A program made the translations under genes and the position numbers. From positions 217,246 through 281,245 of the forward strand of contig NZ_JBNGOT010000008.1 of NCBI RefSeq assembly GCF_050589705.1: 64,000 nucleotides of DNA, written 5' to 3'. Position 1 is the first letter of the stretch. Every line of letters starts with the position of its first letter. This document shows, piece by piece, positions 25,972-33,633 of the stretch. The notes beneath the pieces were generated by a model, which saw only the letters and a program-made list of their open reading frames with translations, was not told where the DNA came from and made no database searches. The DNA comes from Sunxiuqinia rutila (GTDB lineage: Bacteria > Bacteroidota > Bacteroidia > Bacteroidales > Prolixibacteraceae).

Positions 25972-27279
25972 ATGGCAACATTTCAAATTGAAGGCGGAAA
26001 AAAATTAGCAGGGACGCTAAAGCCTCAAGGTGCAAAAAACGAAGCATTGCAAGTTATTTGTGCAACCCTCTTAACCAGCGAACCCGTTATCATTAGCAAT
26101 ATTCCCGAAATTCGGGATGTATTGAAACTCATCGAAATTTTAAGCGAACTAGGCGTTAAAACCGAACGTTTGCAAAAAGGACAGTACAAGTTTCAAGCTG
26201 ATCAGGTGGATATGCATTACCTGAAATCAGAGCAATTTGCCCGTCAGGCCAGCAGCTTGCGCGGATCCATCATGATTGTCGGTCCCCTGTTGGCTCGCTT
26301 CAGCAAAGCCCTGATTCCTCAGCCGGGTGGTGATAAAATTGGACGCCGCCGCTTAGACACTCATTTTGTTGGTCTCCAAAAACTCGGAGCTGAATTTACT
26401 TACGACCCCGTCAACCTTTTTTACCGGGTTACGACCCAAAAACTTCAGGGAGCCTACATGCTTCTCGACGAGGCATCAGTTACCGGAACTGCCAATATTT
26501 TAATGGCTGCCGTTATGGCTGAAGGCGTTACCACCATTTACAATGCAGCTTGCGAACCCTATCTGCAGCAGCTTTGCAAAATGCTGGTTTCAATGGGGGC
26601 AAAGATCGAGGGAATTGGCTCAAACCTGCTTCGCATTACAGGAGTTAAACAGCTCAGCGGATGCACACACGCCATTTTGCCCGACATGATTGAGGTTGGC
26701 AGCTTTATTGGGCTGGCCGCCATGACTGGTTCAGAAATAACCATCCAGGGAACCGGAATTGAACATCTGGGAATTATTCCTGAGTCTTTTAAACGCCTTG
26801 GCATCAAATTGCAGGTTAAAGGAGACGACATTTTCATTCCCGAACAGGAAGGCTATGAAATTGAAACCTTCATCGACGGGTCCATCATGACCATTTCAGA
26901 TGCTCCCTGGCCCGGATTAACACCCGACCTGCTAAGTATCTTTTTAGTGGTAGCCACCCAAGCCAAAGGCAGCGTGCTTATACACCAAAAGATGTTTGAA
27001 AGCCGTCTGTTCTTTGTGGATAAACTCATTGACATGGGAGCCCAAATTATCCTTTGCGACCCGCACCGTGCCACAGTCATCGGATTGAATAAAAAACACA
27101 CGCTTCGTGGTACTACTATGTCATCACCTGACATTCGGGCTGGAGTAGCCTTGCTAATTGCAGCCTTATCGGCTCAAGGGAAAAGCGAAATTTTTAACAT
27201 TGAACAGATCGACCGTGGCTATGAAGCCATCGACCAGCGTTTGCAGGCTATCGGAGCCAATATCATTAGAACCAGCTAA
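25972..27279 (+). CDS. murA: UDP-N-acetylglucosamine 1-carboxyvinyltransferase
   Basis: 435 residues. MurA adds enolpyruvate from PEP to UDP-GlcNAc, the first committed step of peptidoglycan synthesis. The Lys22/Asn23 loop (PQGAKNEAL), the RQASSLRGSIMIVGPLLAR region and the C-terminal DIRAGVALLIAALSAQG are typical. The mobile active-site loop reads PQPGGDKIGRRR: the usual catalytic Cys is Asp121. In other bacteria Asp at this position keeps activity but abolishes covalent inactivation by fosfomycin, so resistance to that drug is expected. The gene is 17 bases after DUF4290. Confidence 0.96.
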   Translation: MATFQIEGGKKLAGTLKPQGAKNEALQVICATLLTSEPVIISNIPEIRDVLKLIEILSELGVKTERLQKGQYKFQADQVDMHYLKSEQFARQASSLRGSIMIVGPLLARFSKALIPQPGGDKIGRRRLDTHFVGLQKLGAEFTYDPVNLFYRVTTQKLQGAYMLLDEASVTGTANILMAAVMAEGVTTIYNAACEPYLQQLCKMLVSMGAKIEGIGSNLLRITGVKQLSGCTHAILPDMIEVGSFIGLAAMTGSEITIQGTGIEHLGIIPESFKRLGIKLQVKGDDIFIPEQEGYEIETFIDGSIMTISDAPWPGLTPDLLSIFLVVATQAKGSVLIHQKMFESRLFFVDKLIDMGAQIILCDPHRATVIGLNKKHTLRGTTMSSPDIRAGVALLIAALSAQGKSEIFNIEQIDRGYEAIDQRLQAIGANIIRTS

Positions 27280-27405
27280 CCGATTATCAGCAAGCCGTTT
27301 TGTTAATAAATTCAAAAAGTGACGTGCCCACATAGTGACATAGTTGCATTTTTACTATTATTGGGCTCGATTTGAGTCGAAATTTTGAATTAAGAGAAAA
27401 GAAAG

Positions 27406-27930
27406 ATGAAACAAAAATTATTAATTACACTGACATTGATTGTAGGCCTGATCGCCCAATCATATGCCGGCGATGATGTTAAAATAGGTCTTGCCGTTGG
27501 CAATAAAGCTCCTGAAATTGCAGAACAATCAATTGACGGAAAAGAACTTACCTTATCCTCCTTAAAAGGGAAAGTGGTATTAATTGACTTTTGGGCTTCG
27601 TGGTGTCCCCCTTGCCGGCGCGAAAACCCAACTGTTGTGGCTGCCTATGAATCATTTAAAGACAAAAAGTTTAAAAACGGAAATGGCTTTACGGTCTTCA
27701 GCGTGTCACTCGACAAAAACAAAGAAGCCTGGAAAAAAGCCATTGAAGATGACAAACTCGGTTGGGACTACCATGTGTCAGACTTGAATGGCTGGCAGGC
27801 CAAATACGCTGCTGTATATGGGGTTCGCGGTATTCCAGCAAGCTTCCTGATTGACGGCGATGGGGTAATCATTGCCAAGAACCTGCGTGGAGCAGCGCTT
27901 GAAGCTACTTTGAAGGAACTATTAAAATAA
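27406..27930 (+). CDS. Exported TlpA-family thiol-disulfide protein
   Basis: 174 residues. A signal peptide (MKQKLLITLTLIVGLIAQSYAG) is followed by a TlpA/ResA-like thioredoxin fold. The active site is FWASWCPPCRREN (CPPC), and the cis-Pro loop is GIPASFLID near residue 150. It acts in the periplasm, reducing or oxidising cysteines of exported proteins; the partner cannot be named. The gene has its own terminator and is separated from murA by 126 bases. A second TlpA-like gene lies in the his operon. Confidence 0.88.
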   Translation: MKQKLLITLTLIVGLIAQSYAGDDVKIGLAVGNKAPEIAEQSIDGKELTLSSLKGKVVLIDFWASWCPPCRRENPTVVAAYESFKDKKFKNGNGFTVFSVSLDKNKEAWKKAIEDDKLGWDYHVSDLNGWQAKYAAVYGVRGIPASFLIDGDGVIIAKNLRGAALEATLKELLK

Positions 27931-27950
27931 GATTATATCCACATAGCATT

Positions 27951-27978
27951 GGAAGGCAGTACACCCGTGCTGCCTTTC
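27951..27978 (+). terminator. Rho-independent terminator after the TlpA-like gene
   Basis: Stem GGAAGGCAG (27951-27959) with CTGCCTTTC (27970-27978) and one G-T pair, further closed inside by three pairs, followed by a run of seven T. Confidence 0.75.
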
Positions 27979-27986
27979 TTTTTTTA

Positions 27987-28008
27987 TACTTTTGTCAGCT
28001 ATTGACAA
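27987..28008 (+). promoter_or_regulatory. Candidate promoter and inverted repeat before grpE-dnaJ
   Basis: TACTTTTG (27987-27994) matches the -7 consensus. It overlaps a perfect inverted repeat TTGTCA-GCTAT-TGACAA (27992-28008) that would lie across the transcription start, a repressor-like position. It is not a CIRCE element. No matching -33 TTG was found. About 85 bases separate it from grpE. Confidence 0.4.
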
Positions 28009-28092
28009 GCCAGGTGTGCCAAATTGTCCCCATACGCGAAATGGCAACGTTTTTGTAAATCGACAATCCGGTAATTTTAAATACGAAGAAAC

Positions 28093-28704
28093 ATGGCCAA
28101 AGAAAAAATAAACAACGAACAAGAGCAAGTAGAAGAAAAGGAAGTGACAGAAACAACTGCTCAGGAACAAAACGAAACGGCTGAACAAGACGCAAAATCA
28201 GAAAAGGCAGAAGCCTCTAAAAAAGATAAGAAGTCAAAAAAAGAGAAACCTGAAGATAAAATCGAAGCTTTAGGAAAAGAATTGCAGGAAATAAGAGACA
28301 AACACATTCGTCTTCAAGCCGAGTTTGACAACTACCGCAAACGCACCATGCGCGAGAAAATGGACCTTGTGAAAACAGGTGGAGAAACGGTTATTGTCAA
28401 TATTCTACCTGTTATTGATGACTTTGAACGCGCGCTAATGGCTTTCAGCGAGATTGACGACAAAGACCCACTAAAAGAGGGCATCCTGTTGATCTATAGC
28501 AAATTTCAGGATTTCCTGAAACAAAACGGAATTGCTGAAATTAACGCCTTAGAAAAAGACTTTGATACCGACTTGCACGAAGCGGTAACTAAAATTCCTG
28601 CCCCTAAAGAAGAACTCAAAGGGAAAGTGGTGGATGTCATTCAAAAGGGCTATCTGATGAATGAAAAAGTCATTCGCTTTTCGAAAGTGGTAATTGGCGA
28701 ATAG
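28093..28704 (+). CDS. grpE: Nucleotide exchange factor GrpE
   Basis: 203 residues. GrpE releases ADP from DnaK. The first 60 residues are a highly charged, low-complexity tail (many Glu, Lys and Gln), then a long coiled-coil helix (EALGKELQEIRDKHIRLQAE) and the conserved FDNYRKRTMREKMDL motif, the PVIDDFERAL segment and the beta domain ending VIQKGYLMNEKVIRFSKVVIG. The gene is 17 bases upstream of dnaJ; dnaK is not in the window. Confidence 0.96.
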   Translation: MAKEKINNEQEQVEEKEVTETTAQEQNETAEQDAKSEKAEASKKDKKSKKEKPEDKIEALGKELQEIRDKHIRLQAEFDNYRKRTMREKMDLVKTGGETVIVNILPVIDDFERALMAFSEIDDKDPLKEGILLIYSKFQDFLKQNGIAEINALEKDFDTDLHEAVTKIPAPKEELKGKVVDVIQKGYLMNEKVIRFSKVVIGE

Positions 28705-28721
28705 ACAAAGAAAAAGCAAGT

Positions 28722-29888
28722 ATGACAAAAAGAGATTTTTACGAAGTATTAGGAGTTAGCAAAAACGCTTCGGCCGAGGAAATTAAAAAAGCCTATCGGA
28801 AAAAAGCCATTCAATATCACCCGGATAAAAATCCGGACAACAAGGAAGCTGAAGAAAAATTCAAGGAAGCTGCCGAGGCCTATGAGGTATTGAGCAATCC
28901 GCAAAAGAAACAACGCTATGACCAGTTCGGGCATGCCGGAGTTGGCGGAGCAGGTGGCGGCGGTGGATTCAGCCAGCACGATATGTCCATGGATGATATT
29001 TTCTCCATGTTTGGCGATATTTTCGGAGGTCATGGCTTTGGCGGAGGCGGTTTCGGCGGCTTTGGCGGGTCATCTCGCGGAGGCGGCAGAAGAGTGCATC
29101 GCGGATCCGATCTGCGCGTAAAAGTCACCCTTTCGCTTAAAGACATTGCCAATGGCGTAGAAAAGAAACTGAAGCTAAAGAAATACAAAGCTTGTGATTC
29201 CTGTAACGGAACCGGAGCGCAAGGCGGCAATGACTATACCACCTGTTCCACGTGTCGCGGAAGCGGCCACGTAACCCGCGTAACCAACACCTTGTTGGGA
29301 CAAATGCAAACAACAGCAGCCTGCCCCAGCTGTAATGGCGAAGGTCAGATTATTAAAAACAAATGTAACTCCTGTGGCGGCGAAGGCGTTGTTCGTGACG
29401 AAGAAGTTGTGAGCATCAAAATCCCGGCCGGAGTAGCAGAAGGTATGCAGCTGAATGTTTCAGGCAAAGGAAATGCTGGACGACGCGGCGGACTGAATGG
29501 TGATTTATTAGTCATTATTACAGAAGAAAACCATCCGGAACTAATTCGGGATGGCAATAATTTAATCTACAATTTATTCCTCAGCCTGCCTGATTTTGCT
29601 TTAGGCACAACAGCTGAAATACCTACTGTTGAGAATAAAGTAAAAGTGAAGATAGAAGCCGGCACACAGCCCGAGAAAATTTTACGCTTACGCGGAAAAG
29701 GGCTGCCTGATGTGAATGGCTATGGCAAAGGCGATTTACTGGTACGTATTCACGCTTGGGCTCCGAAGAAAATTTCGGCTGAAGAGCGTAAACTTCTCGA
29801 GAAGCTGCAAGCATCTCCAAACTTCCAGCATACGCCGGGAGCCGGAGACAAAAACTTCTTTGAGAAGATGAAGAACATATTTGACTAA
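28722..29888 (+). CDS. dnaJ: Chaperone protein DnaJ (Hsp40, class A)
   Basis: 388 residues. The J domain has HPD (YHPDKNPDN) near residue 30, followed by a Gly/Phe-rich linker (GHGFGGGGFGGFGG), the zinc domain with four CxxCxGxG motifs (CDSCNGTG, CSTCRGSG, CPSCNGEG, CNSCGGEG) and the C-terminal substrate-binding domain. It stimulates DnaK ATPase activity and delivers unfolded clients. All elements are complete. A strong terminator follows. Confidence 0.98.
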   Translation: MTKRDFYEVLGVSKNASAEEIKKAYRKKAIQYHPDKNPDNKEAEEKFKEAAEAYEVLSNPQKKQRYDQFGHAGVGGAGGGGGFSQHDMSMDDIFSMFGDIFGGHGFGGGGFGGFGGSSRGGGRRVHRGSDLRVKVTLSLKDIANGVEKKLKLKKYKACDSCNGTGAQGGNDYTTCSTCRGSGHVTRVTNTLLGQMQTTAACPSCNGEGQIIKNKCNSCGGEGVVRDEEVVSIKIPAGVAEGMQLNVSGKGNAGRRGGLNGDLLVIITEENHPELIRDGNNLIYNLFLSLPDFALGTTAEIPTVENKVKVKIEAGTQPEKILRLRGKGLPDVNGYGKGDLLVRIHAWAPKKISAEERKLLEKLQASPNFQHTPGAGDKNFFEKMKNIFD

Positions 29889-29909
29889 ATACGCAATGGT
29901 CACAACAAA

Positions 29910-29945
29910 AAGAAAGCGGTTATCTCCCTGAGAAACCGCTTTCTT
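29910..29945 (+). terminator. Terminator after dnaJ
   Basis: A 12-bp stem, AAGAAAGCGGTT (29910-29921) with AACCGCTTTCTT (29934-29945), loop of 12 bases, followed by a T-rich stretch. It also lies just before the convergent GH105-like gene end and may act on both strands. Confidence 0.8.
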
Positions 29946-29972
29946 CGTTTATTTTCAGAAGTTCAAAACGAA

Positions 29973-31064
29973 CTACCAATCCATTTTAATCACCTCACTT
30001 CCGGCAAGTAAAAAGGCTCCTGTGCCATAAACCGCCCAACTGTCATTCGAGAAATTTGCACGCGGATCGGCACCAATTGGCTGGGTCCAGCCCACATGCC
30101 CATCGGCTTGCAACAAACCATTCAGGCCAATCCAGGCCTTTTCAACCACCGGCTGATACTCCTCTTTGTCTAAAAGGCCATTGTTAATTCCCCATGCCAA
30201 AGCATAGGTATAAAAACCCGAACCGCTCGACTCGCCACCTGGATACGATTGCGGATCCAACAAACTGGCTCGCCATAAACCATCGGCTTGCTGAAGCGCT
30301 TTAATTTTACTGGCCATGCGTAAAAACTGATCTTCGTAGAACTGGCGGTTTTTATAATCAGCAGGAAGTTCCTCCAACACGCGCACCAGTCCGCCCATCA
30401 CCCACCCATTACCACGCGACCAAAATATTTTCTCACCGTTGGCTTCATAGCGAGGCTCTTTCCAATCGGTTTTATACTGAATATCCCGCGCATACAAATC
30501 CTCTTCCTGGTCAAAAAGCAAGTCATACGTTTCCTTAAAAAGCCTGTCATTAAACTCCAGGTATTTATCATCTCCCAGCGTAACTCCTAACTTCACCAAA
30601 GCCGGAGGAGCCATAAACAGGGCATCGCACCACCACCAGGTAATCGGGCGTATTTCGCCGGTTTTATATGGCGTCGCCATGATTTTGTCAGCCGTTTCCC
30701 GGAAAGGAGCAATCATTTTTTCGTCCTTCTCAATCCGATAAATATCAATGTAGGTTTGGCAAATCGCATGATCATCGGCATGCTGCAAGCGAGGGCCAGG
30801 CTTCCATTCATTGGCCTCTCCCATTTCCATTAAAGCTTTCCAAATCTTTTTAGAGCCGGTTGTTTCATAAGCCGCAAAAACACCCGCATAAAAAGCGCCG
30901 TTGGTCCAATCATACAATTTGTGCTTCGGATTTTTTAACTGCCAGAAGGTCGCTTTCTTCATCACCTTTTTAATGTGATTGGGCTTAAACAATTTGTCTT
31001 TATTCCCGGCGTTCAGGCTGCCAGCAAGCAAAAACAGCAGTAAAACAGATAGTACTTTTTTCAT
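29973..31064 (-). CDS. Exported glycoside hydrolase family 88/105-like protein
   Basis: 363 residues with a signal peptide (MKKVLSVLLLFLLAGSLNAG). The alpha/alpha-barrel signatures of unsaturated glycuronyl hydrolases are visible: KLYDWTNGAFYAGVFA, QHADDHAICQTYIDIY (with a candidate catalytic Asp), WWWCDALFMAPP and FWSRGNGWVMGGLVRVLEEL. These enzymes remove the unsaturated uronic acid left by polysaccharide lyases, for example on rhamnogalacturonan, and act in the periplasm. No SusC/SusD pair or lyase accompanies it, so it is an isolated gene; the substrate is not assignable. A LacI-like operator candidate lies upstream. Confidence 0.88.
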   Translation of the reverse strand: MKKVLSVLLLFLLAGSLNAGNKDKLFKPNHIKKVMKKATFWQLKNPKHKLYDWTNGAFYAGVFAAYETTGSKKIWKALMEMGEANEWKPGPRLQHADDHAICQTYIDIYRIEKDEKMIAPFRETADKIMATPYKTGEIRPITWWWCDALFMAPPALVKLGVTLGDDKYLEFNDRLFKETYDLLFDQEEDLYARDIQYKTDWKEPRYEANGEKIFWSRGNGWVMGGLVRVLEELPADYKNRQFYEDQFLRMASKIKALQQADGLWRASLLDPQSYPGGESSGSGFYTYALAWGINNGLLDKEEYQPVVEKAWIGLNGLLQADGHVGWTQPIGADPRANFSNDSWAVYGTGAFLLAGSEVIKMDW

Positions 31065-31112
31065 TATGATATTGATTTAGGTTTAATCATGCAATCAAAA
31101 ATAATATTTTAA

Positions 31113-31127
31113 TGCAATCGATTGTCA
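31113..31127 (-). promoter_or_regulatory. Candidate LacI-type operator before the GH88/105 gene
   Basis: The sequence TGCAATCGATTGTCA contains the 10-base palindrome CAATCGATTG (31115-31124), with a central CG as in LacI/GalR-family sites. It lies 50-60 bases upstream of the glycosidase start and could mediate sugar-dependent control. The neighbouring his promoter starts about 70 bases away on the other strand. Confidence 0.35.
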
Positions 31128-31191
31128 CAAAATACTAAAATTAAAAAAAGAATAAAAAATCGGATCGGAGTTACAATTTGTCAGAATTTCA

Positions 31192-31223
31192 TTTGGTTCA
31201 CCTTTATTTTATCACTATACTTG
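31192..31223 (+). promoter_or_regulatory. Promoter of the histidine operon
   Basis: TTTG (31192-31195), 20 bases, TATACTTG (31216-31223): seven of eight positions match TAnnTTTG at the right spacing. Transcription would start near 31230, about 14 bases before the leader peptide start. Confidence 0.6.
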
Positions 31224-31243
31224 CAGCTCAAAGTAAAAACGAC

Positions 31244-31303
31244 ATGAATAACAAACTGGGACATATCGGCCATCATCACATCCTATTAATTGGTAGGCCG
31301 TAA
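31244..31303 (+). CDS. hisL: Histidine operon leader peptide
   Basis: A 19-codon open frame, MNNKLGHIGHHHILLIGRP, with four His codons (7, 10, 11, 12), three of them consecutive. It lies just downstream of the promoter and ends 36 bases before a terminator stem in front of hisG. The last codons (GGT AGG CCG) form the strand that can pair either with an earlier part of the leader or with the terminator stem, as required for translation-dependent attenuation. It has no function as a protein in the classic model. Confidence 0.85.
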   Translation: MNNKLGHIGHHHILLIGRP

Positions 31304-31368
31304 TTCTTTTGCTTTGTTGTAAACAATATTAACCCAAAGAAGGCTTACCAAAACGGTAAGCCTTTTTT
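31267..31368 (+). promoter_or_regulatory. Transcription attenuator of the his operon (leader pairings 1:2, 2:3, 3:4)
   Basis: Four segments can be traced. Segment 1 CGGCC (31267-31271) pairs with segment 2 GGCCG (31296-31300). Segment 2 as GGTAGGCC (31292-31299) pairs over eight positions, one G-U, with segment 3 GGCTTACC (31342-31349). Segment 3 within AAGGCTTACC (31340-31349) pairs perfectly with segment 4 GGTAAGCCTT (31355-31364), making a 10-bp terminator with a 5-base loop and a run of six T. A ribosome stalled on His codons 10-12 would cover segment 1 and free 2 to pair with 3, allowing read-through; a ribosome reaching the stop at 31301 would cover 2 and let 3:4 terminate. Confidence 0.85.
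31340..31368 (+). terminator. Attenuator terminator hairpin before hisG
   Basis: 10-bp stem (31340-31349 / 31355-31364), loop AAAAC, T run 31363-31368. It lies 17 bases upstream of the hisG start. Confidence 0.85.
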
Positions 31369-31384
31369 ATTGACAAAAATTAGC

Positions 31385-32242
31385 ATGACACAACTAAGAA
31401 TCGCTATTCAAACAAAAGGGAGACTCAATGAAGACTCCATGCAACTTATTGGAGAAGCTGGAATTAACATTAACCTGGGGCGGCGAAAACTGCTGGCTGC
31501 AGCAAAAAACTTTCCGCTGGAAGTCCTGTTTTTGCGCGATGATGATATTCCGCAGGCCGTAGCTGACCAAGTAGCCGACATTGGTATTGTTGGTGAAAAT
31601 GAAATGCTGGAGAAAAAAGAAAACGTGCAAATCATCAAACGATTGGGTTTCAGCAAATGTCGATTAAGCCTGGCCATTCCAAAATCAGAAGACTACCCGG
31701 GCATCGAATGGTTCAACGGCAAAAAAATTGCGACCTCCTATCCCGTTATTCTGAAAGACTTTTTGGATAAAAACAACGTACAAGCCGACATTCACGTGAT
31801 TTCGGGTTCCGTAGAAATTGCCCCCGGAATTGGGCTGGCTGATGCCATTTTTGACATTGTAAGTTCAGGCTCAACTTTGGTTTCAAACCGACTGAAGGAA
31901 GTAGAAGTAGCCCTTCAATCAGAAGCTGTTTTGGTAGCCCCGAAAGAGCTTTCACCAGCCAAGCAAGCCATTCTGGATGAAATGATTTTCCGCATGGAAT
32001 CGGTTGAGCGGGCAAAAGATAAAAAATACATCGTACTCAATGCCCCCAAAGAAAAAATTGACGCCATAAAAGCAATTCTTCCAGGCATGAAGAGTCCAAC
32101 GGTTACATCATTGGCTGAAGAAGGATGGGTATCTATGTCCTCTGTAATTGCAGAGAAAGAGTTTTGGGAGATCATCGGAAAACTAAAAGAAGTTGGAGCA
32201 CAAGGTATTTTAGTTATGCCAATTGAAAAGATGATTTTCTAA
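31385..32242 (+). CDS. hisG: ATP phosphoribosyltransferase, long (regulated) form
   Basis: 285 residues from the ATG at 31385 (MTQLRIAIQTKGRLNEDSM). HisG condenses ATP and PRPP, the first and feedback-regulated step of histidine synthesis. The catalytic region includes SGSVEIAPGIGLADAIFDIVSSGSTL (PRPP site, read in parts). The C-terminal 80 residues (SPTVTSLAEEGWVSMSSVIA) form the ACT-like regulatory domain of the long type, so no HisZ is needed. An in-frame TTG at 31370 would fall in the attenuator T run and is rejected as start. Confidence 0.96.
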   Translation: MTQLRIAIQTKGRLNEDSMQLIGEAGININLGRRKLLAAAKNFPLEVLFLRDDDIPQAVADQVADIGIVGENEMLEKKENVQIIKRLGFSKCRLSLAIPKSEDYPGIEWFNGKKIATSYPVILKDFLDKNNVQADIHVISGSVEIAPGIGLADAIFDIVSSGSTLVSNRLKEVEVALQSEAVLVAPKELSPAKQAILDEMIFRMESVERAKDKKYIVLNAPKEKIDAIKAILPGMKSPTVTSLAEEGWVSMSSVIAEKEFWEIIGKLKEVGAQGILVMPIEKMIF

Positions 32243-32295
32243 ACAGGGCCACACATAAACAAAGAAAACATTCAATCTTACTATAAAATTGACGC

Positions 32296-33594
32296 ATGAA
32301 ACGCTATTTAAATCCTGAAAAGAGCACATGGGCAGCACTGTTGGAACGCCCGCTGTTTAACGCAGCCAACCTCAGCGAAAAAGTAGGGGCTATTCTGGAT
32401 GAAATAAAAACAGATGGACTTCCCGCTGTTCAGAAATATACCGAGCAGTTTGACGGAGTAGTCCTTCGCGAGTTTGCTGTAAGCCAAGCTGAAATCGAGG
32501 AAGCTGCAACTAATTTGGAGGCTGATTTAAAGGCAGCCATCCAAACCGCTGCACAGAACATTCAGCATTTTCATGCCAGTCAAAAAACAGAAACAAGCAA
32601 GATTGAAACAACCAGCGGTGTAGTCTGTTGGCAAAAAGCCGTGGCCATCGAAAAAGTAGGCCTCTACATTCCGGGAGGCTCAGCTCCTCTATTTTCAACG
32701 GTTCTTATGTTGGGAATCCCCGCAAAAATTGCTGGATGCCGGGAAATTGTCCTGTGCACTCCACCCGATAAAGAAGGAAAAGTCAATCCGGCCATTCTGT
32801 TTGCGGCGCAGCTTGTTGGTGTCACAAAAATTTTCAAACTGGGTGGTGTACAGGCCATCGGTGCCATGGCTTACGGTGCCGGTCCAGTGCCAAAAGTTTC
32901 CAAAATATTTGGTCCCGGAAACCAATATGTAATGGCAGCCAAACAGCTGGTCAGCATCAGCGATGTGGCCATCGACATGCCAGCCGGACCATCCGAAGTA
33001 GCCGTAATGGCCGACGAAACAGCCAATCCGGCTTTTATCGCTTCCGACCTGCTTTCGCAAGCGGAGCACGGCCCCGACTCACAGGTCGTTTTAGTCACCA
33101 ACTCCGAAAAGTTGATCAACCAGGTGGAAACCGCATTGCAAGAACAACTGGCACAACTGAGCCGCATGAGCATTGCCACCAAAGCGCTCGACAACAGTGT
33201 TGCCATCGTGTTGAATAACGAAAATGAAATGATTGAGCTCATCAATGAATATGCGCCAGAGCACCTCATCATTTCGATGAATAACTATTTAGACGTTGCT
33301 GAAAAAATTGTGAATGCTGGTTCTGTTTTCCTGGGCAACTACACCCCCGAAAGCGCGGGCGATTATGCGTCAGGAACCAACCACACCCTGCCAACCAACG
33401 GCTGGGCACGCTCATTTAGCGGAGTAAACCTTGACAGCTTCATCCGGAAAATCACCTTTCAGGAAGTAAGCCGGGAAGGTATTTTGAACCTGGGTCCAGT
33501 CATTGAGAAAATGGCTGCTGCCGAACAACTGGACGCGCACAAAAATGCGGTAACACTAAGATTGAAAACGTTAGAAGACAATGAGAAACAATAG
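32296..33594 (+). CDS. hisD: Histidinol dehydrogenase
   Basis: 432 residues. The zinc-dependent enzyme oxidises histidinol to histidine in two NAD-linked steps. Signature segments: GLYIPGGSAPLFSTVLM, GPGNQYVMAAKQLV, DMPAGPSEVAV, ASDLLSQAEHGPDSQ (Glu-His zinc region) and ASGTNHTLPTNGWAR. Complete. It follows hisG by 53 bases. Confidence 0.97.
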   Translation: MKRYLNPEKSTWAALLERPLFNAANLSEKVGAILDEIKTDGLPAVQKYTEQFDGVVLREFAVSQAEIEEAATNLEADLKAAIQTAAQNIQHFHASQKTETSKIETTSGVVCWQKAVAIEKVGLYIPGGSAPLFSTVLMLGIPAKIAGCREIVLCTPPDKEGKVNPAILFAAQLVGVTKIFKLGGVQAIGAMAYGAGPVPKVSKIFGPGNQYVMAAKQLVSISDVAIDMPAGPSEVAVMADETANPAFIASDLLSQAEHGPDSQVVLVTNSEKLINQVETALQEQLAQLSRMSIATKALDNSVAIVLNNENEMIELINEYAPEHLIISMNNYLDVAEKIVNAGSVFLGNYTPESAGDYASGTNHTLPTNGWARSFSGVNLDSFIRKITFQEVSREGILNLGPVIEKMAAAEQLDAHKNAVTLRLKTLEDNEKQ

Positions 33595-33633
33595 AAGATA
33601 ATTATTTCCCATCGTCTCCAAATTCAATACAAC

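Noticed and set aside
26310..26360. MurA Cys-to-Asp as a recent resistance mutation
   Set aside because: The surrounding loop is otherwise fully conserved and Asp is known as a natural state in several lineages, so it is treated as an inherited variant.
31370..31384. TTG start extending hisG by five codons
   Set aside because: It falls at the end of the attenuator T run; the ATG at 31385 gives the usual N-terminus.
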